Shown here one piece after another: positions 13,157 through 26,408 of a DNA stretch of 64,000 bases. Where the stretch lies: assembly GCF_910592395.1 (NCBI RefSeq), contig NC_088309.1, forward strand, positions 4,778,501 to 4,842,500. The letters are read 5' to 3'. The translations under genes and the position numbers were made by a program. Origin of the DNA: Lineus longissimus (lineage: Eukaryota; Nemertea; Pilidiophora; Heteronemertea; Lineidae). The first letter of the stretch is position 1. Every line of letters starts with the position of its first letter. The notes beneath the pieces were generated by a model. The model had not been told where the DNA came from. It saw nothing but the letters and a program-made list of their open reading frames with translations, and did not search any database.

Positions 13157-16100
13157 GTAAGTTGTGTTTTTTGTGTTTTTCATCATCGCCGTCTATACTG
13201 AATACTAGTACTAGGTATTTCAAAATTCATTTGCCATTTTTGACTTCCAATATCTCCTACATTTTTAAGATATGATGACAAAACGTTCTAGGATAATGTA
13301 ACTGCCATTCTGAAACGCCTAGTGCTTACGACTCAGGTAATTAGCTGGTTGTGTTTTTTTTCATGGGAACGTTTGGTGCGAACATGATGTCAACACAAAC
13401 AAGATGTTTGTTGTGTTTTTTCCTCATCATTTAGTATGTACAAGACGTAGTGATGCTGTACACAGTATCCAGGCCAGCTTTCTTTTACCATGAACACAAC
13501 ACACCAAATAGTAGGTGAACATGACTACCATGCTACCAATTTGACAGGGTGTAACTTTTATAGCCTTCCCTTGTCAATAATTTCTAGAGTCGCCCTTTTG
13601 TGGAACGCATCTCTGCGAATATAACAGCTACTATCGTCATTGTAACACTAGCTTTGACGAGATGAAATACCTTTTAGTAAATTCGAGTCGTCCCTTTTGC
13701 TTTTTATGTCTTATATCACAAGGGGTTTCCCTTTAGCTAGAGATAACAGATGTGTTCCTCGTTGGGCCTACATAGATGACTGGTGATGCAGTGACCGTGA
13801 AGTACATTTTTTAAAGGAGGCACGGAATGGGGAGTTTAGGATTTGCCACCAAGTACATTTCTACACGTTGATGATGTGTATGCCTTTTTCTGATCGATCC
13901 CTAATCAATACCATCCTTGTTGTTCTCTGCAAACGTTAATCTCTCGTGTATGCCTGTGCATTTACAAGTGGCAAGCACGTCTACACAAAGTCAATACAAA
14001 ACAACTCAGTATTAAAAAAATCTTTCCAATTCATTCACAGTTGGAGGATTAGTGTCGCTTTCTTCTAAAAAGCCGAGATTGTGATATTTCGTTACTGATC
14101 ACGCTAGCATTTTGACACATTTGTGAATCAGTCCTAGTACTTGACGCCGTGTTCCCTGTCGAGCACCAGATAGCTCGACTCTTGGTTTTCATCTTCGGCG
14201 TCGGGCCGAAATGAAGAAGTTTCGCCTAATCATGCAGAATTGTGGAGAACGTGCAATCAACCTCCTTCTGGGTGCTCCAATATTACGGTGTTTGACTTCG
14301 GTTGCGTGACAGTGAATCCGAGGCGCCAACCAGCGATACCGACGTCAGTGGTGCTCGCCGTGTACTGAGCAGGGTTCCGATGCACAGGGCAAACACGGTG
14401 CATTGTACTGTAGTTTTAAATGCGTCTGAAAAGTGAAACCTATCTCCGCAAAAATCGGAGCCCTCCTATGGTGAAGCCTTGTGCATCTGATGTGATATTT
14501 GACAATGTGGAGAATAGAATGTTAAAGCTGTCGCCATCTCTTCTCGTCATCTCAGATAGAATCTTAGCGCGTGTTTCCAACATTGCTGTCGTAAATGCAA
14601 AAAAACGGAAACAAATCCGCCAACTTTGAATTGAAGTTGAATTACTCCGAATATCTATTGTCGCTCTCCTATAGAGTTCAATTATATTCTCAGAGATTTC
14701 ATATATATGGTACGTTATATGGATTTTTTAAGTTTATACATGTAATGAAACGGAGAATTCCTTCGAAGACTTTTTTTCAATTGTGCTTTCAATTCTTTGT
14801 GTAACAAAGTGAAGAACTCATTCGAAGTTTTGTTTTCAATCGTTATCAAATGATTGGAAGATGGCCCCCCGCCTGAAATCCGTTGATAATTTACTCGTTC
14901 TGTTACTGACTGAGGTGATAAAGCCAGCTTCAAACAGAATATGCGAATGAAATCATGTCAACAATCCCTCGCAAATAGGTATTGGAGTTTGATGAGTTGG
15001 GCAAACCTGGCGCCGCCTCAGTTTCACTAATCGACAGTCTCTGCGCCGCATCCATCTTGTAAGTGTAGTCAAAAGTCTATTTGGTTTCCTTTGTCCTCTG
15101 AGGAATTGTGTGTGTTTTGACGCCGAGTATTGGTAGTGATAATGAAGTTCTCGAGATCAATACGAAACCTGCCGAAAGAGAAGGCACATAAAAGAAAAGG
15201 CAAACGGAAATTTAGCATGTCTCAGAAGAAATCTCCACTTGGTGGCAAATTGAACTTGGAAATCTAAACGTGGCTCAGCGCGGAGTCGTATTTGTCACAA
15301 TGGAGAGACAAGATAGGCAAGAGAATGAGATGACTTTTTCATGGCGCGCACTCCTTTGCGAACACTGTCATCAAAAGGTTAGTAATAGGCGAACAGAGTC
15401 TCTACACGTCGAGATGTCATAATAGACGAGGTCTTCTCAAGCTGGGCCAATTCGTTCAGTTGGAGGAAAAACGGTACAGGTCCGCTGTCGGTTCCTGTTT
15501 GAGGTTGTATCCGAGATCCCCGGCTAAAGAAGGTCCCCACATCATGAATAGCGGAGGAAATTGATGTCGTGGCTGGTGTCATCTGAAAGGTTACCAGACG
15601 CGTAAGCGATGTCTCTTGACTCCGACACTTCATTTCCCCACCAGCATCGCATTGTATTGTTACCCATTGTTACGGTGGAATCTCCGGGGTGAGATAGCGG
15701 GCCAACTCGAGACAAAGCCCAGCGAAAATAATTACCAATTCGACAATATGAATGTTGCCAGTCTTAAGATGTCTATTTTTGTTGGTTGTTGGTTGCTCTA
15801 CATGATGCCATTTCTTCATCCGGATTCTCCATCAGAATCCTGACTCGAAAAGAAGATATCTTGACAATGCGGAGTAAGACGAAGGTCATAATCTTTGAAC
15901 TTGGCAACCACACCACGGGTTCCTGCGTCTAGTGCCACGGGGCAGGCGTGGAAAAAACTCCATCCACTATATCTATTTGTTACGAATTCTTCTTTTTGTT
16001 AAGGCTACTTCCCCTGCATTGTCACATTCAACCAATGAGATTAGGTAGCAACTTATGGCGAAAACTCAATCTTGGCGCAACCGGAAGTGGAACTAGTTAA

Positions 16101-18588
16101 TCCTCCGCGGACAAATTACATGGGCTCGGGAACGATTTTTTCAAAACGATTTTACCCTTGAGTATATACAAAGCATGATTTCGGTGGCAATTATTAAAAA
16201 ATCAGTTATTGTATCTATGACTTTCAGTAAAGTTAACAAACATGTTCGACTAAGAAATAATGACCTACGGTGGTCATAGAGCAATGCAATGTACATGTAC
16301 ATGTAACATCACTGATTTCTAGACAATAAGTTTTATCCTCGACAACTCTAACATCATGTTTACCCTGACGGTACTGCATATGATATGATAAGAGGAAACA
16401 TTCGAATTTATTACTCGATTGTTTTTGCGACAGTTTTTATGCGTCGCTTGTGTGGCCTAGAAGATACAGCAGTTATAGAATACAGTGACATGATAATGAC
16501 TTAAATTGCAAAGCAGCGCCAAGTATGCAGGGCCTATGGCGCCTAAATTGCGCATAATCTTTGCAAACCATTGAAAATTTATTTGAGAGTTTACCCAAAC
16601 AGGACACCAGACGGCAAAATCATTGCTGTGGCATCTAACAATATGAAATGACTGCCATAAATCAACTGTCGCCAAAAAGGTCAACTAGTAGTTTGGCGCA
16701 TGCATCCAAAAAAATTTAACTGGCTGCTTCACCAGCATAACCGTCACCTCGGATAAGAGCATAATTATACAATGCAACACATTTGTGTGAGTTAATTGTC
16801 TTTCGTCGCCATCATTACTTCAACTATTGTTTAAAGTCGGCTAGTTTCAATGTTACAGGTTGATGACGTGTCATAAATTTCCAATTTAATACAATGCTAA
16901 CTCGTCTCGTCTGGGATTCGTGACGCCTTCTTTTCACGGGTTTTAAATCGCCTTCCGCCAAAACTGCCGCCCCCAACACATCATAGACTGTGCAGGACTA
17001 AATAACCTGACCAACAATGGCAAGACAGTGTTTACAGCTTGTTAAGGAGTCAATTTATCACCCAGAGTGTGAATGAGAGAGGTCGTATGGCTCGACGATA
17101 TCTATAGTGGTTCATCATTTCGCCATTAAAAGCCTTATAAAGTCTGCCTTGGAGTTGATAAAACTACTTGTAAAGTTGTACTACCTATTTGGAGTACAGT
17201 GTACATAAAGCAGTACTTGGGAAAGACTACATCCTACTCGAAGACGTATCGTGCGTTACAGAGTCTTATTCCTGTCTTTCCTTTTTTACGTTCATGGTCT
17301 GGATGGACAATTTATTTGTCCAATGGTCATGACGTCATATTTGTGCTTGGCCTTTGTGTCGATTTCACAGTAATCAATGAACTCAACAAAGCGAATCGAA
17401 CTTAAGAGTTAATCATTCATCAGTTAAGCTTGGTATGCATGGTTTCTTTTGTTAGTTATTGTTAAAATCATAGAACATAGTCCATATTTGATTATTTAGG
17501 CATGAACGCTATTGCGTGACACGACACCCCTTTTGTGTTGAAGGTAGCCTGGGTGTGAATTCAGGACTTATTTAACACCTTGACCATTGTTGATTTCTTT
17601 TACTGAGAACAAAACATTCCGAAAATACCCGCTTGTCTCAAAGCCAATCAACGCACGTCATTAAAAAATACTGACACTTCCATCACTTTTTCACAATGTT
17701 TTATTTAAAAAATTATTTTCTTGGTATGTTGAGTGTATTACCATTAACACCTACGGGTTTATGGTATGCGTCTAAATTCAAAAGCAATTGCGTGACTTGG
17801 GCAATGAGTCTTTTTCAGTAAAGGTGTGACCACTGATTGTCACCAATTAAGACAGGCGGCACTTCTGTCCCATCTGGTCCATATTAGTTCCTATATTATT
17901 CCATTGTAATCAGGTTGTATAGTCATCACAATGAAGTAGCACTTGCATCACTATGGTTTTGTATTCGGCGAGAGATTACCACTATTTACAATAGTGACCA
18001 TGGTTCTGCATCCGGGGTGCTGGCGCCATTTTAAAACAAAGGAACTTGTTGGCAACCTCGGAGACAGGTTACATAACGAACATATAATCTGTGATTGCAG
18101 TATTGTCACGGTCGTATTATCTGGTGATCAAAAGAGTCAATTGCATTGTTCACAAAGGCCCTGTTCTATTTAGCAGTTACATATCTACCGTGTCTGCATT
18201 CCCCTGCAAAACCTGTTCATTTCAATCCTACGACTTGACGCCAGTGTCATTCGCATATTTCTTCAAGACATATTGGTACCTGCATGCCATCGTTGATTAA
18301 TTGAAAATAATTTCTTACTGGATCCACCGTGTCTCGAATTGATAATTATATTCGAGAGATTTAAGAGTGGTAGTAATATTTTGGACAGCTTGGTGACATA
18401 ACGTGTCGTTTGTATCAAATATCTTCGCAAGTAATGTCCGTTCACACATCGGTTGCTCATCTCGAAATTCAGAAAACAAGGAGGCGGGTGGTTTCCATTA
18501 TTCTGACCTACATGAACTGTCTCTTAATCAATCCTGACCATTGAAGAAGACCCAACTTCTCAAACTCTTGCCTCATCTATCTTTTCAG
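13157..18588 (+). other. Intron between the two T-box exons (5.4 kb)
   Basis: It starts with gtaagt and ends with a pyrimidine-rich tract plus cttttcag. No coding sequence is recognised. It contains an exact T-box half-site AGGTGTGA at 17822-17829 and three short copies of a gttgtgttttt string near 13162, 13350 and 13413. TACATGTACATGTA-type sequence occurs near 16291. The short open frames here have no family resemblance. Confidence 0.9.
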
Positions 18589-18665
18589 ATAACTCAGTTG
18601 AAAATAGACCACAATCCATTTGCCAAAGGATTCCGAGATACCGGGAGTGGAAAGAGGGAAAAGAA
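18589..18665 (+). CDS. Tbx2/3: Tbx2/3, last T-box exon
   Basis: This 77-bp exon enters in phase 0 and leaves in phase 2 (last codon AA|G). It encodes ITQLKIDHNPFAKGFRDTG followed by SGKREK and a split lysine codon. It is the end of the T-box: ITQLKIDxNPFAKGFRD is the most conserved C-terminal segment of the domain and contains the helix that contacts DNA in known T-box structures. Acceptor cttttcag and donor gtaagt are both consensus. The 77-bp length and phases agree with the vertebrate TBX2/TBX3 exon as I remember it. The basic GKREKK tail is the usual T-box end. The exon is too short to be seen as an open frame alone; it was found by its motif and by phase. Confidence 0.97.
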
Positions 18666-20481
18666 GTAAGTACCGGGCAGAAAAGTAAACATGGCGGTCG
18701 CCTCATGAGACCATAAAGAGGTTCTGGGGTTGATGGTTCCCTCTCTAAACATTTGCAGGCATTTTAGTAAAGGTCGATTTGGTTTTGAAGATAAATCATA
18801 TTTACACTGGCATTTTCCTGTCTTTCGTAGTCCTTGCTGATGTTTCTGCAATATCTTATAGTTTGTCATGGTGTCATACCTCTAGTCGTTTAGACACCAT
18901 CGCTCTCATCCACACTCATGTCTCATCCACACTCACAATGTCTTTTCTTAGACATTGGAAATGAAACATGTCATATTCTTCGCCACAACTGACGAAAGTG
19001 CCAGCTAACATTGCAATATCACAAAATGATACTAAGTCCTTTATGAACTGCTATGACCCATCCGACGCATTCGTGCCTCTTGCCCTGAGAAATCTAAACC
19101 ACTAACGACTTATTGCTATACAAATGACCAGAATCTAGTAGCCTAGTATTAGCTAGCCAGAGCTAATGACAAGTATAGATTCCCACAATTACAATAGATG
19201 AGACTGCTAACATTGGCACGGAATCTGGTGATTCTTATCGTAAAATGACGCTATTTTCTCATCGTCTGCTACAATCAGTTACTGGAGTCCCACCGGATCG
19301 ATTCCCCCATCATCCCTTATTGCGACCATTCATCGGCAAATTTGTACAAGAGTGACTAAATTTGCGGACAAGCACACAATTTGCCATTCCGAGGCGACTC
19401 TGGTTGTTTTGAGCAGCGTGACATGCCGAGCCTCTCAAGAGGTTGGGACTGCGCGCCTCTAAATGGCGCGTCTCGGATCCTGAGTCCTATAATCCAGTTT
19501 AAGTCATTCATGGCATTCACTGATTACCTCATACAGAGGTGATGAGCTCCACAGACAGTGGCGAGATTGAATCAGCTGGATTCAGTTGTAAATTCCTTGC
19601 GAATTTGGTTAGAGTTATCTCTAGTGAATGGTGATAGTCTACGCGCCGCTGATGTCGTTGCGAGCGATTATTCTCTTAATATTTTCAAGTTATCTGTGAA
19701 TCGGGTGATGGGGCATGGCGCTGGTGATCGTTTGGTGCGATTCTTCTGATAATGTCATCAAGTAATCGGCTCCTCAAATCCTCATTCTGAACATTCACCA
19801 TCGCAATTTCGCCATCCAAACATCACACTGAGTTATCGACGTCCATTGACACGTCTAGGGTTGATGATGCTTTCAACAATGCCCAAGATCATTGCATTCC
19901 CCTAAACTAGCTGGATGTGACCTGTAGCTTAAGAAACACACCCTGCCAAATCACACTCAACTCAACAAGACTTTTCAGACGCATCGGCGCGGTCCATTTA
20001 GGTCGTTTGTTTACTGCCACTTGGGTATCTCTTGACAGATCACGAAATGACATCGTATATCACATTGATTCCTCCCTCAAACTCGATTCCTCATACCTTT
20101 AATTAAGCCACTTTTTAAGACTCGTGTCAGCTCGTTTGCAACATGTGAAACATCGAAATTTGATCAAAGTACCAACTTTTCGAGTGCTGTTTTCTGTGTT
20201 GTTAGGCGCCATTGAACATATCTTGACTCGGACATCGTCCTCCTCAGAGAATGTTATCTTTCCTATTTTGGTGAGATGATATTTCGTGAACCATCAGAAC
20301 ACATGTACTTATCTCCCAGAGGGTGTAATGGTCATCAATTGTCCCCTTCTCTATCGCCGTACAGTGCCATCAAAACCAAAACCTTTCTTCCTTCATTCCT
20401 TATAAACTTATGATAGAAACACGCAAATTCATTCCGGTTATTCCTCACTCACATTGATATTCATACGTCTTTTCTCTGCAG
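18666..20481 (+). other. Intron following the T-box (1.8 kb)
   Basis: It begins gtaagtacc and ends tttctctgcag. No coding sequence is recognised. Just inside the donor (18686-18700) lies TAAACATGGCGGTCG, a YY1-like string that also occurs at 10182-10196. A 17-bp imperfect tandem of CTCATCCACACTCA lies near 18905-18936. Confidence 0.9.
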
Positions 20482-20666
20482 GAAACTCATAATGTCGTCA
20501 CATTCCTCAGTGCAACAGCCACACCACTCAAGTCACGACCAGTCTGTGGACCACGACGACAACAGCGATATGGAAGATGAGAACATGGAGATATGTGTCG
20601 ATGTCAATGACGACTCGGATAATGAACTCCCAATAACTGTGCCAATATTACCTTCAAAAAACACTG
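20482..20666 (+). CDS. Tbx2/3: Tbx2/3, exon encoding His-rich and acidic linker
   Basis: This 185-bp exon enters in phase 2, where its first G completes the lysine codon AA|G. It leaves in phase 1 before a gtaagt donor, and the acceptor is tttctctgcag. It encodes KLIMSSHSSVQQ, then a His/Ser/Gln stretch (HHSSHDQS), then a strongly acidic run of about 26 residues (fragment residues 98-123, including DHDDNSDMEDENMEI) and a hydrophobic ITVPIL patch. The leading KKLIM aligns with the K-Q-L-T-L that follows the T-box in vertebrate TBX2. The methionine at 20492 is internal and is not a start. Low-complexity acidic linkers after the T-box occur in this family; a role in partner or cofactor binding is inference. 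Confidence 0.93.
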
Positions 20667-22876
20667 GTAAGTACACATGCACATTCTAAAGCATGACCCT
20701 TCAAAAACTAGCCAACAACTTTACTCCGTACCTGAGAAAAATTCCGTTTTGCCGCCACGGTGACGATGCAGCTGAGCAGGATCCAAGTCTTAGTGGGCGA
20801 CAAAAAGATTTGGAGAAAATTAAAAATGTCACATTTGTTACTTTTTTAAGCATATACTACATCTATTTTAAAAATTCTTGAACCATCTCGCTGAGAGGCA
20901 TGCAATTGGATCTACCCATTTGCACAGTCATTCTTTCCAAATAGACACAATTTGCGAAGTGATGAAACATCATTTGATGACCTAACAAGGCCACAGCTTA
21001 TTGACATCATGAGCCACTGAAGACGTACCGATGAATCAGTGGTCTGTGTCAGAAGTAGTAGCGAGTCCAAGTGCTACGTTTCCTGGAAGAAGCCAAACAT
21101 TTGCTCCAACCGCCGGGCATCCTTGGATCAAGTCTTTAACCTTCACTACCAGGTTGACTTCGCGTGGGCGATTCATTGCGCGGCCAGGTACTGAGGATGG
21201 CTTTCAGTTTCAACACGTTCACAAAGCGTTTAGCTTTCGGTGGTTGTGTCAAATTCGCCCATAGCGTTAAACTTTCGGTAGTACCGTCAATTTCACATGC
21301 GCCATGGTGTTTTCTGTAATTCTGGTGTTCATACCAACAACTGTTATTTCACAAGCAATTTGTGTTCAATGCAATGTCAGTCATTTCTGCAGACAACTCT
21401 CATGTTATATCAAAACATTGATAACTTTGGATTAGGGGTATTAACGGAACCGAATGACATTAGATACAATCAGGAAGTGTCTGGGCCGGTCAGAAAAACA
21501 ATCGGTTGTCATCTGCGTTGTTTGCATTGAATAAAAGCCAATACATCTTCTATAATCTCAGTCTAACTGATTGGCGCGCATGCACATGGAAAGTTCCCGT
21601 GTTCATGTATGGGCCGTCCTATCCGTGATTTTTTCCGTTAATTTCTGGAGCCAGTTTGTCTGCGGTGATTATGAAATAATTGTTACAAATACAACCAGTG
21701 ACGCCTAAATCCTTATTAATTCGCTATAAGCGTGTAGGGCTGAAGGCGCCAGAACATCACTGATGATATCAGTTAGTTATTGGAAAACGCGTTAAGCGTG
21801 ATTTCTGACACGAAAAGCTACAAAATGTCCGGCCTTGATAAGGCTACTTGGACACTTTCATTAAGACTTATACATATTCAGATCTATCAAATCATTAGCA
21901 CGCGGCGCCATTCTAAGGTACTCAGATTAAATGCTCTAAAAAGACGGAAATCTCATTTCTGATATGACTGGGTTACAAATCAGCGCTTAGCTGTTGACAC
22001 TGTAGTGGTGACTGTATGGATGAGTCGAATAGTAACCCTTTCCTGTGAAAAAAAACCTCAATAAAAGAATAGTTTAAGCAAAAAATAACCCAATGAAGTG
22101 AGTGGTGGTATTGGAGAAAATAAGTACATGTAGCGAGAGATTTCTAAATCTCGTTATAAAACTTGACATACATGTATAACATGTACCGTACGGTCAATGT
22201 GGCCTGGCACATCCAATGAATGTTTGCTGCTGTGACGAAATATCATTTTGCTGCTGCATCGTCATGGTTAAAATTGTAGAGTGCGGAGATCCCGAATTCT
22301 CAGTTATCTTGCGGGCCAGCTGTTGGCTAGTTTAAGGCGGGGCGCTGACTATGGGGTCACTGCTTGACTGGGTCCGTCTGTAGGTATTAAGCAACGTTTA
22401 TGTTTAATCAACAAGCATGATGTCGAGGAAGCCGGCTTGTGTATTTCGGGCCAGAGCGGCTAAATAAAGCCGTAAAAATTACACGGAAAGAAACGAGGTC
22501 TATGATCATGGTGACGACTTCAAACGATGTGGCCTAGGCCGGAGTTGGATCCACGCTTTGCAAATTGTTGTTACATTGTGCTGCTATGAGTGCGCTCCAT
22601 TTGACTTTAAAGCAGGCAAACCACGCAGCTAGTGCGGCCCTCAATAATAACAGGGGATAACTAGTATTCATTCTAAACTGGTGAGCCCATTCTTGGCTAA
22701 CCCCATGAATTTACCTTGATGCTTTTCAGGAAAGAGATCGTCTGACAATGCTAAGCCACAGCCCAATACACTTAATTTTCGTGTAATTTTCATAGCCGGT
22801 GTTTAACAATGATGTACACCATTCTGCAACTTCTGTTCCTTTGTAATAAATTATACGCTTTCTGTGATACTTTCAG
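20667..22876 (+). other. Last intron of Tbx2/3 (2.2 kb)
   Basis: It starts with gtaagt and ends gatactttcag. Phase 1 at both ends joins G|AA into a glutamate codon. No coding sequence is recognised. The open frame of the last exon runs 13 bases back into this intron (22864-22876), which is not coding. Confidence 0.9.
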
Positions 22877-24174
22877 AATCTGAAAATGATGACCGGAGTG
22901 CGACTAGTCAGCCCCCGAGCAGGGAGGTGGAGCGAGAGGAAAACAGCTCGCCGCTTAGCTTAGTACGGGACCACAAAGACTGTGCCAGTGTACGCGTAGA
23001 CGTGGAGGACCCACAGAGAGAAAAATCCTTAGAAAGTCACACGGAAAGAGACAGTGAAAAAACAGAAACTTCAGCGCCGACGGCAAGAATTGTTGATGAG
23101 AACACTAGCGCCGTTAAGCAAATGTCACCCAGGTCTGATATGCGTGATGAGCGAGTGAGATGTGGTCGGGAAGACGATAGGCTGCGGTTAGATGACCAGA
23201 GAAGACTCGACGAACATAGACTGAGGTTAGCCGAGCGGAGGCCGAGGTCGGACGAAGTTCCAGTACGTCACGTGGACGACCGATCACGAGCAGATGAACA
23301 TCAACGCTTAGCTGCCGAGGACATCCGGAATCGAATCCAGGAGCATCGTCGGTTGGAGGACCACAGGTTGAATATGGACCGCGAAAGAGGCCGACTATCG
23401 GTTTCCTCACTTTCACCACGCTCGGAGCGTTCAGACAATCGTAGCCCCAGGCGAACGCCGCCATCTTTGGAGGCCAGCCACAAAGAAAAGGAGCCAACTT
23501 CTCCGCCCAATGTAACGGTTTTACACCCGTCGGCTAGCCATCCGATGTTATCATATCTATATCAGTCAGGAGCGTATGCTAACGGTCTGCACGGCCTACC
23601 AAACTTTCCGCACCCAGCTTTATACGGCTCTGGTTCCAGTTCTTTGAATCCGTTTCTGGCGGCATCTGGAGTGACCAGTGATCTAGTCTCGCATCTCCCG
23701 CCAATATCCGCGGCCGCTCACATGGCTGGTTTCAGTGTGCCCAACATGGTGCTAAACTCTCAACTCGCGCATCTAGCCGGACATCCGTTACTCCATCAAA
23801 ACTTTCCATTTACTACAACCTCATCTGACTCTTCCTACATGAACAGCCATATTGGACCTCTCTTCTCGCGGCATTCTCACAGATTCTCGCCATATTCTTT
23901 GCCATTAACAAAAACAACAATGGTGACGACGTCAGCACCTCTTCCTTCCACTGGAACTTCGTCTACGTCATCCGTAAACGGTTTGCGGGGCGACCGGCTA
24001 TCGCCGAGTCCCCTGAACCGGCAGAGGGTCTCCCCCAGTGCTACAAGCCTGCCCACATCAAACACAGTGCCAAGTGAATTAGAAAACATTGAACGAATGG
24101 TCGATGGACTTGAACGGAAGCACGACCATCATGGTTCTGAGGCATTTACAAAATTCAGCGCCGGAGAAAAGTAG
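22877..24174 (+). CDS. Tbx2/3: Tbx2/3, terminal coding exon (repression and C-terminal domain, stop codon)
   Basis: It encodes the last 431 complete residues plus a split glutamate; the stop TAG is at 24172-24174. It begins ESENDDRSATSQPPS. Residues about 215-325 of the fragment are an Arg/Asp/Glu-rich, probably helical region with degenerate repeats of an R-R-L-[DE]-[DE]-H-R-L type. A Pro/Ser/Leu/His-rich hydrophobic region follows (PNFPHPALYG, NPFLAAS, LAHLAGHPLLHQNFPF). RFSPYSLPL at 23881-23907 matches the RFSPYQIPV motif of vertebrate TBX2. PSELENIERMVDGLERK at 24070-24120 matches the TBX2/TBX3 C-terminal helix (NELQSIQRLVSGLE). These two motifs separate Tbx2/3 from other T-box classes. 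In relatives this region carries repression activity. Joined to the three upstream exons it gives 568 residues without a frameshift. Confidence 0.95.
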
Positions 24175-25857
24175 ACGAGTGTAATTCCTCAATAACTGTT
24201 TGGGGCCTGGTTACGACAAAATCTTGGATTATTAGAATGTAAAAAAGTCAAATGTATGTATTCTCAACAAGCTGATAACTTGATTGTACACAAGGACAAT
24301 CATATTTGGTACAAGTCATAGCATTCTGATGATATCCTCAGCCCTTGATATCTTTGAGCATTTACAATGAACATAACTTTTCTTATAGATGTATTTAAAA
24401 ATACTTTATATAGGCCTATACATCATTCTGAATATTCTGTCTGTTACATAACAAATCGTGTCAGTTCTATTGGTACTGTTAAACCCAAACATGCGACGAT
24501 TTCTTTCGTTGAGATAGAATTACGGCATCACAACAAAATTTGACCCTGTTTGTACAGATAAACTTACGCAAAGTAAAGTGTGACCATAGGTTTACGGATG
24601 TACTATATCCGTGCTATCATTATCTCAATTACTAATTTTTTCCTTTCATGTCGATGATAATGAATCCATTTTCTGTGATTATCGACAGTATTACATTTAT
24701 CTTGCAGTATTTTGTTCTATCTGAGACTTTAAAATTTGTGACCTATGTTCTACTAAATGTATATTCCAAGCGCGTATGGTAGTAATATATCGGGCCGTAG
24801 CATGTGCATGTATACATTACATGTACAATACTTACTTGTACACAGTTTCTCTACAAAAGTGCAATAGAAATGTCATGTGCTAGAAGATCCAACAGCTTGA
24901 AATTAATCAAACTTGGCTGCGTATTTCTGATGTAATGTGAAGTATAGATTCCACGTTGGTAAAGGCAGTGACGGTTTGTTTCCATTAGGATTTAAGAGAC
25001 AAGTACACAGGAAAAATATGAAAATTGTTAATCTGTTCATCGAATTGCAGTTAGAAACTGTTCATAGGAACCTGAGTTTTTATATACCATTACACTCACC
25101 ATAAGATTAAAGTATTCAACACTATTTCTTGCCATATAGATGCCACGTGGGCGTGGTGATACCTGTCGCAAAACCGAGAGGTAAGCGCGCCATGGCGCTG
25201 AAAGAAACGCTTCCAGCGTTGAGTCTTGAACACTATCCCGATGTCAGTCGACTTAAAGCTCGACACGAACATGTACCAGATCTGTAGTGTCATAAGTTAG
25301 ATCAAAAGGTGCAATGGGGCTTTTTGTAAAACGACGTGAGCTCGCTGTAGGAGGTTTCTAACGTGCGACGATTATACTCAAAGGCGAGAAACGTGGATTA
25401 TGTTTTGGTAAAGATGTGTCAGTGGAAAAATATGTTCATCAAGCGTCGCTTTAAGTGGGATTGTTATAAACTCAAGAAGGAATGATTGCATGACAGATAC
25501 GTTCAAACGGCAAAGTAGGCTACATTCGTAAAGGGCGTTTGGGTTTCGTTTGAAAGAATTACGTTGGGGAAAAACGGCTCTGGAACTGCCGATCTTTAAG
25601 TGGTGCTCATCAAACGAAACGTTGTTACTGGGAGAAAAAAATATCATGAGGCACAAACAACAGAGATGCGATAAAAGTGTGATGGTTCTGAGCGAAGTAT
25701 AAAGCAAATGGTTCCACAGAGGCGTTCATCTTACTTCCCGTTGATATCACGAACGTTGAGATTTTTTAACACAAAATAGAACAATTTGATTGTTGTTATT
25801 AAGGTGCTGCGTCATCATTATCAATACCGCAGCAAAGGGGACCATGAGGCTATATGT

Positions 25858-25887
25858 GATGATGTTGATGATGATGATGATGATGTT
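25858..25887. repeat. GAT trinucleotide microsatellite
   Basis: A run of GATs interrupted twice by GTT. It would read as poly-Asp in one frame, but no gene context supports coding. Confidence 0.9.
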
Positions 25888-26408
25888 GAAATGACGAATG
25901 GGTCAAGCAAAACATATTACCAACATATTAAAGAATTGCTACAAATACAACTGACAGCTTATTTTGTTGTGATATATACTGAACCAGTACTGTCAAAGAA
26001 AAATTCTATCACACTCTGACTCTTAGATGCATTTTGTATCTTTCTATGTGTTTCGTGCGGCTCAACCTCCTCTCAATGAAATGTAATCCATTTGTAGAAT
26101 AGATTGCATTAAAAAATCTGTTTTTGTTTTTGGCTTAGAAGGACAAAGCTTACATACCCAGTATATTGATGAATTTTGTCCAACAGTTACAGAGAAACGT
26201 GTACATGTAGAACAGAGAGGTAACGATTGTACGTGACTTTGTGCATTGGTGGTAATTTACTTCGTCATATATGGTAGACTTGTTTTGGTACAAATTCTGT
26301 GTAAACAATTTCAATACGAAAACTTTCCTTCAATGTCTTAGGTCTGTATATTTTCAAAATATGTCTGTTGGTGGTGTCGACCTGTATCTAAAGCTTGTTT
26401 ATAAGAAT

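Noticed and set aside
23114-23497. 127-codon open frame antisense to the terminal Tbx2/3 exon
   Set aside because: A shadow of the repetitive charged coding region on the plus strand, whose sense frame has clear family motifs.
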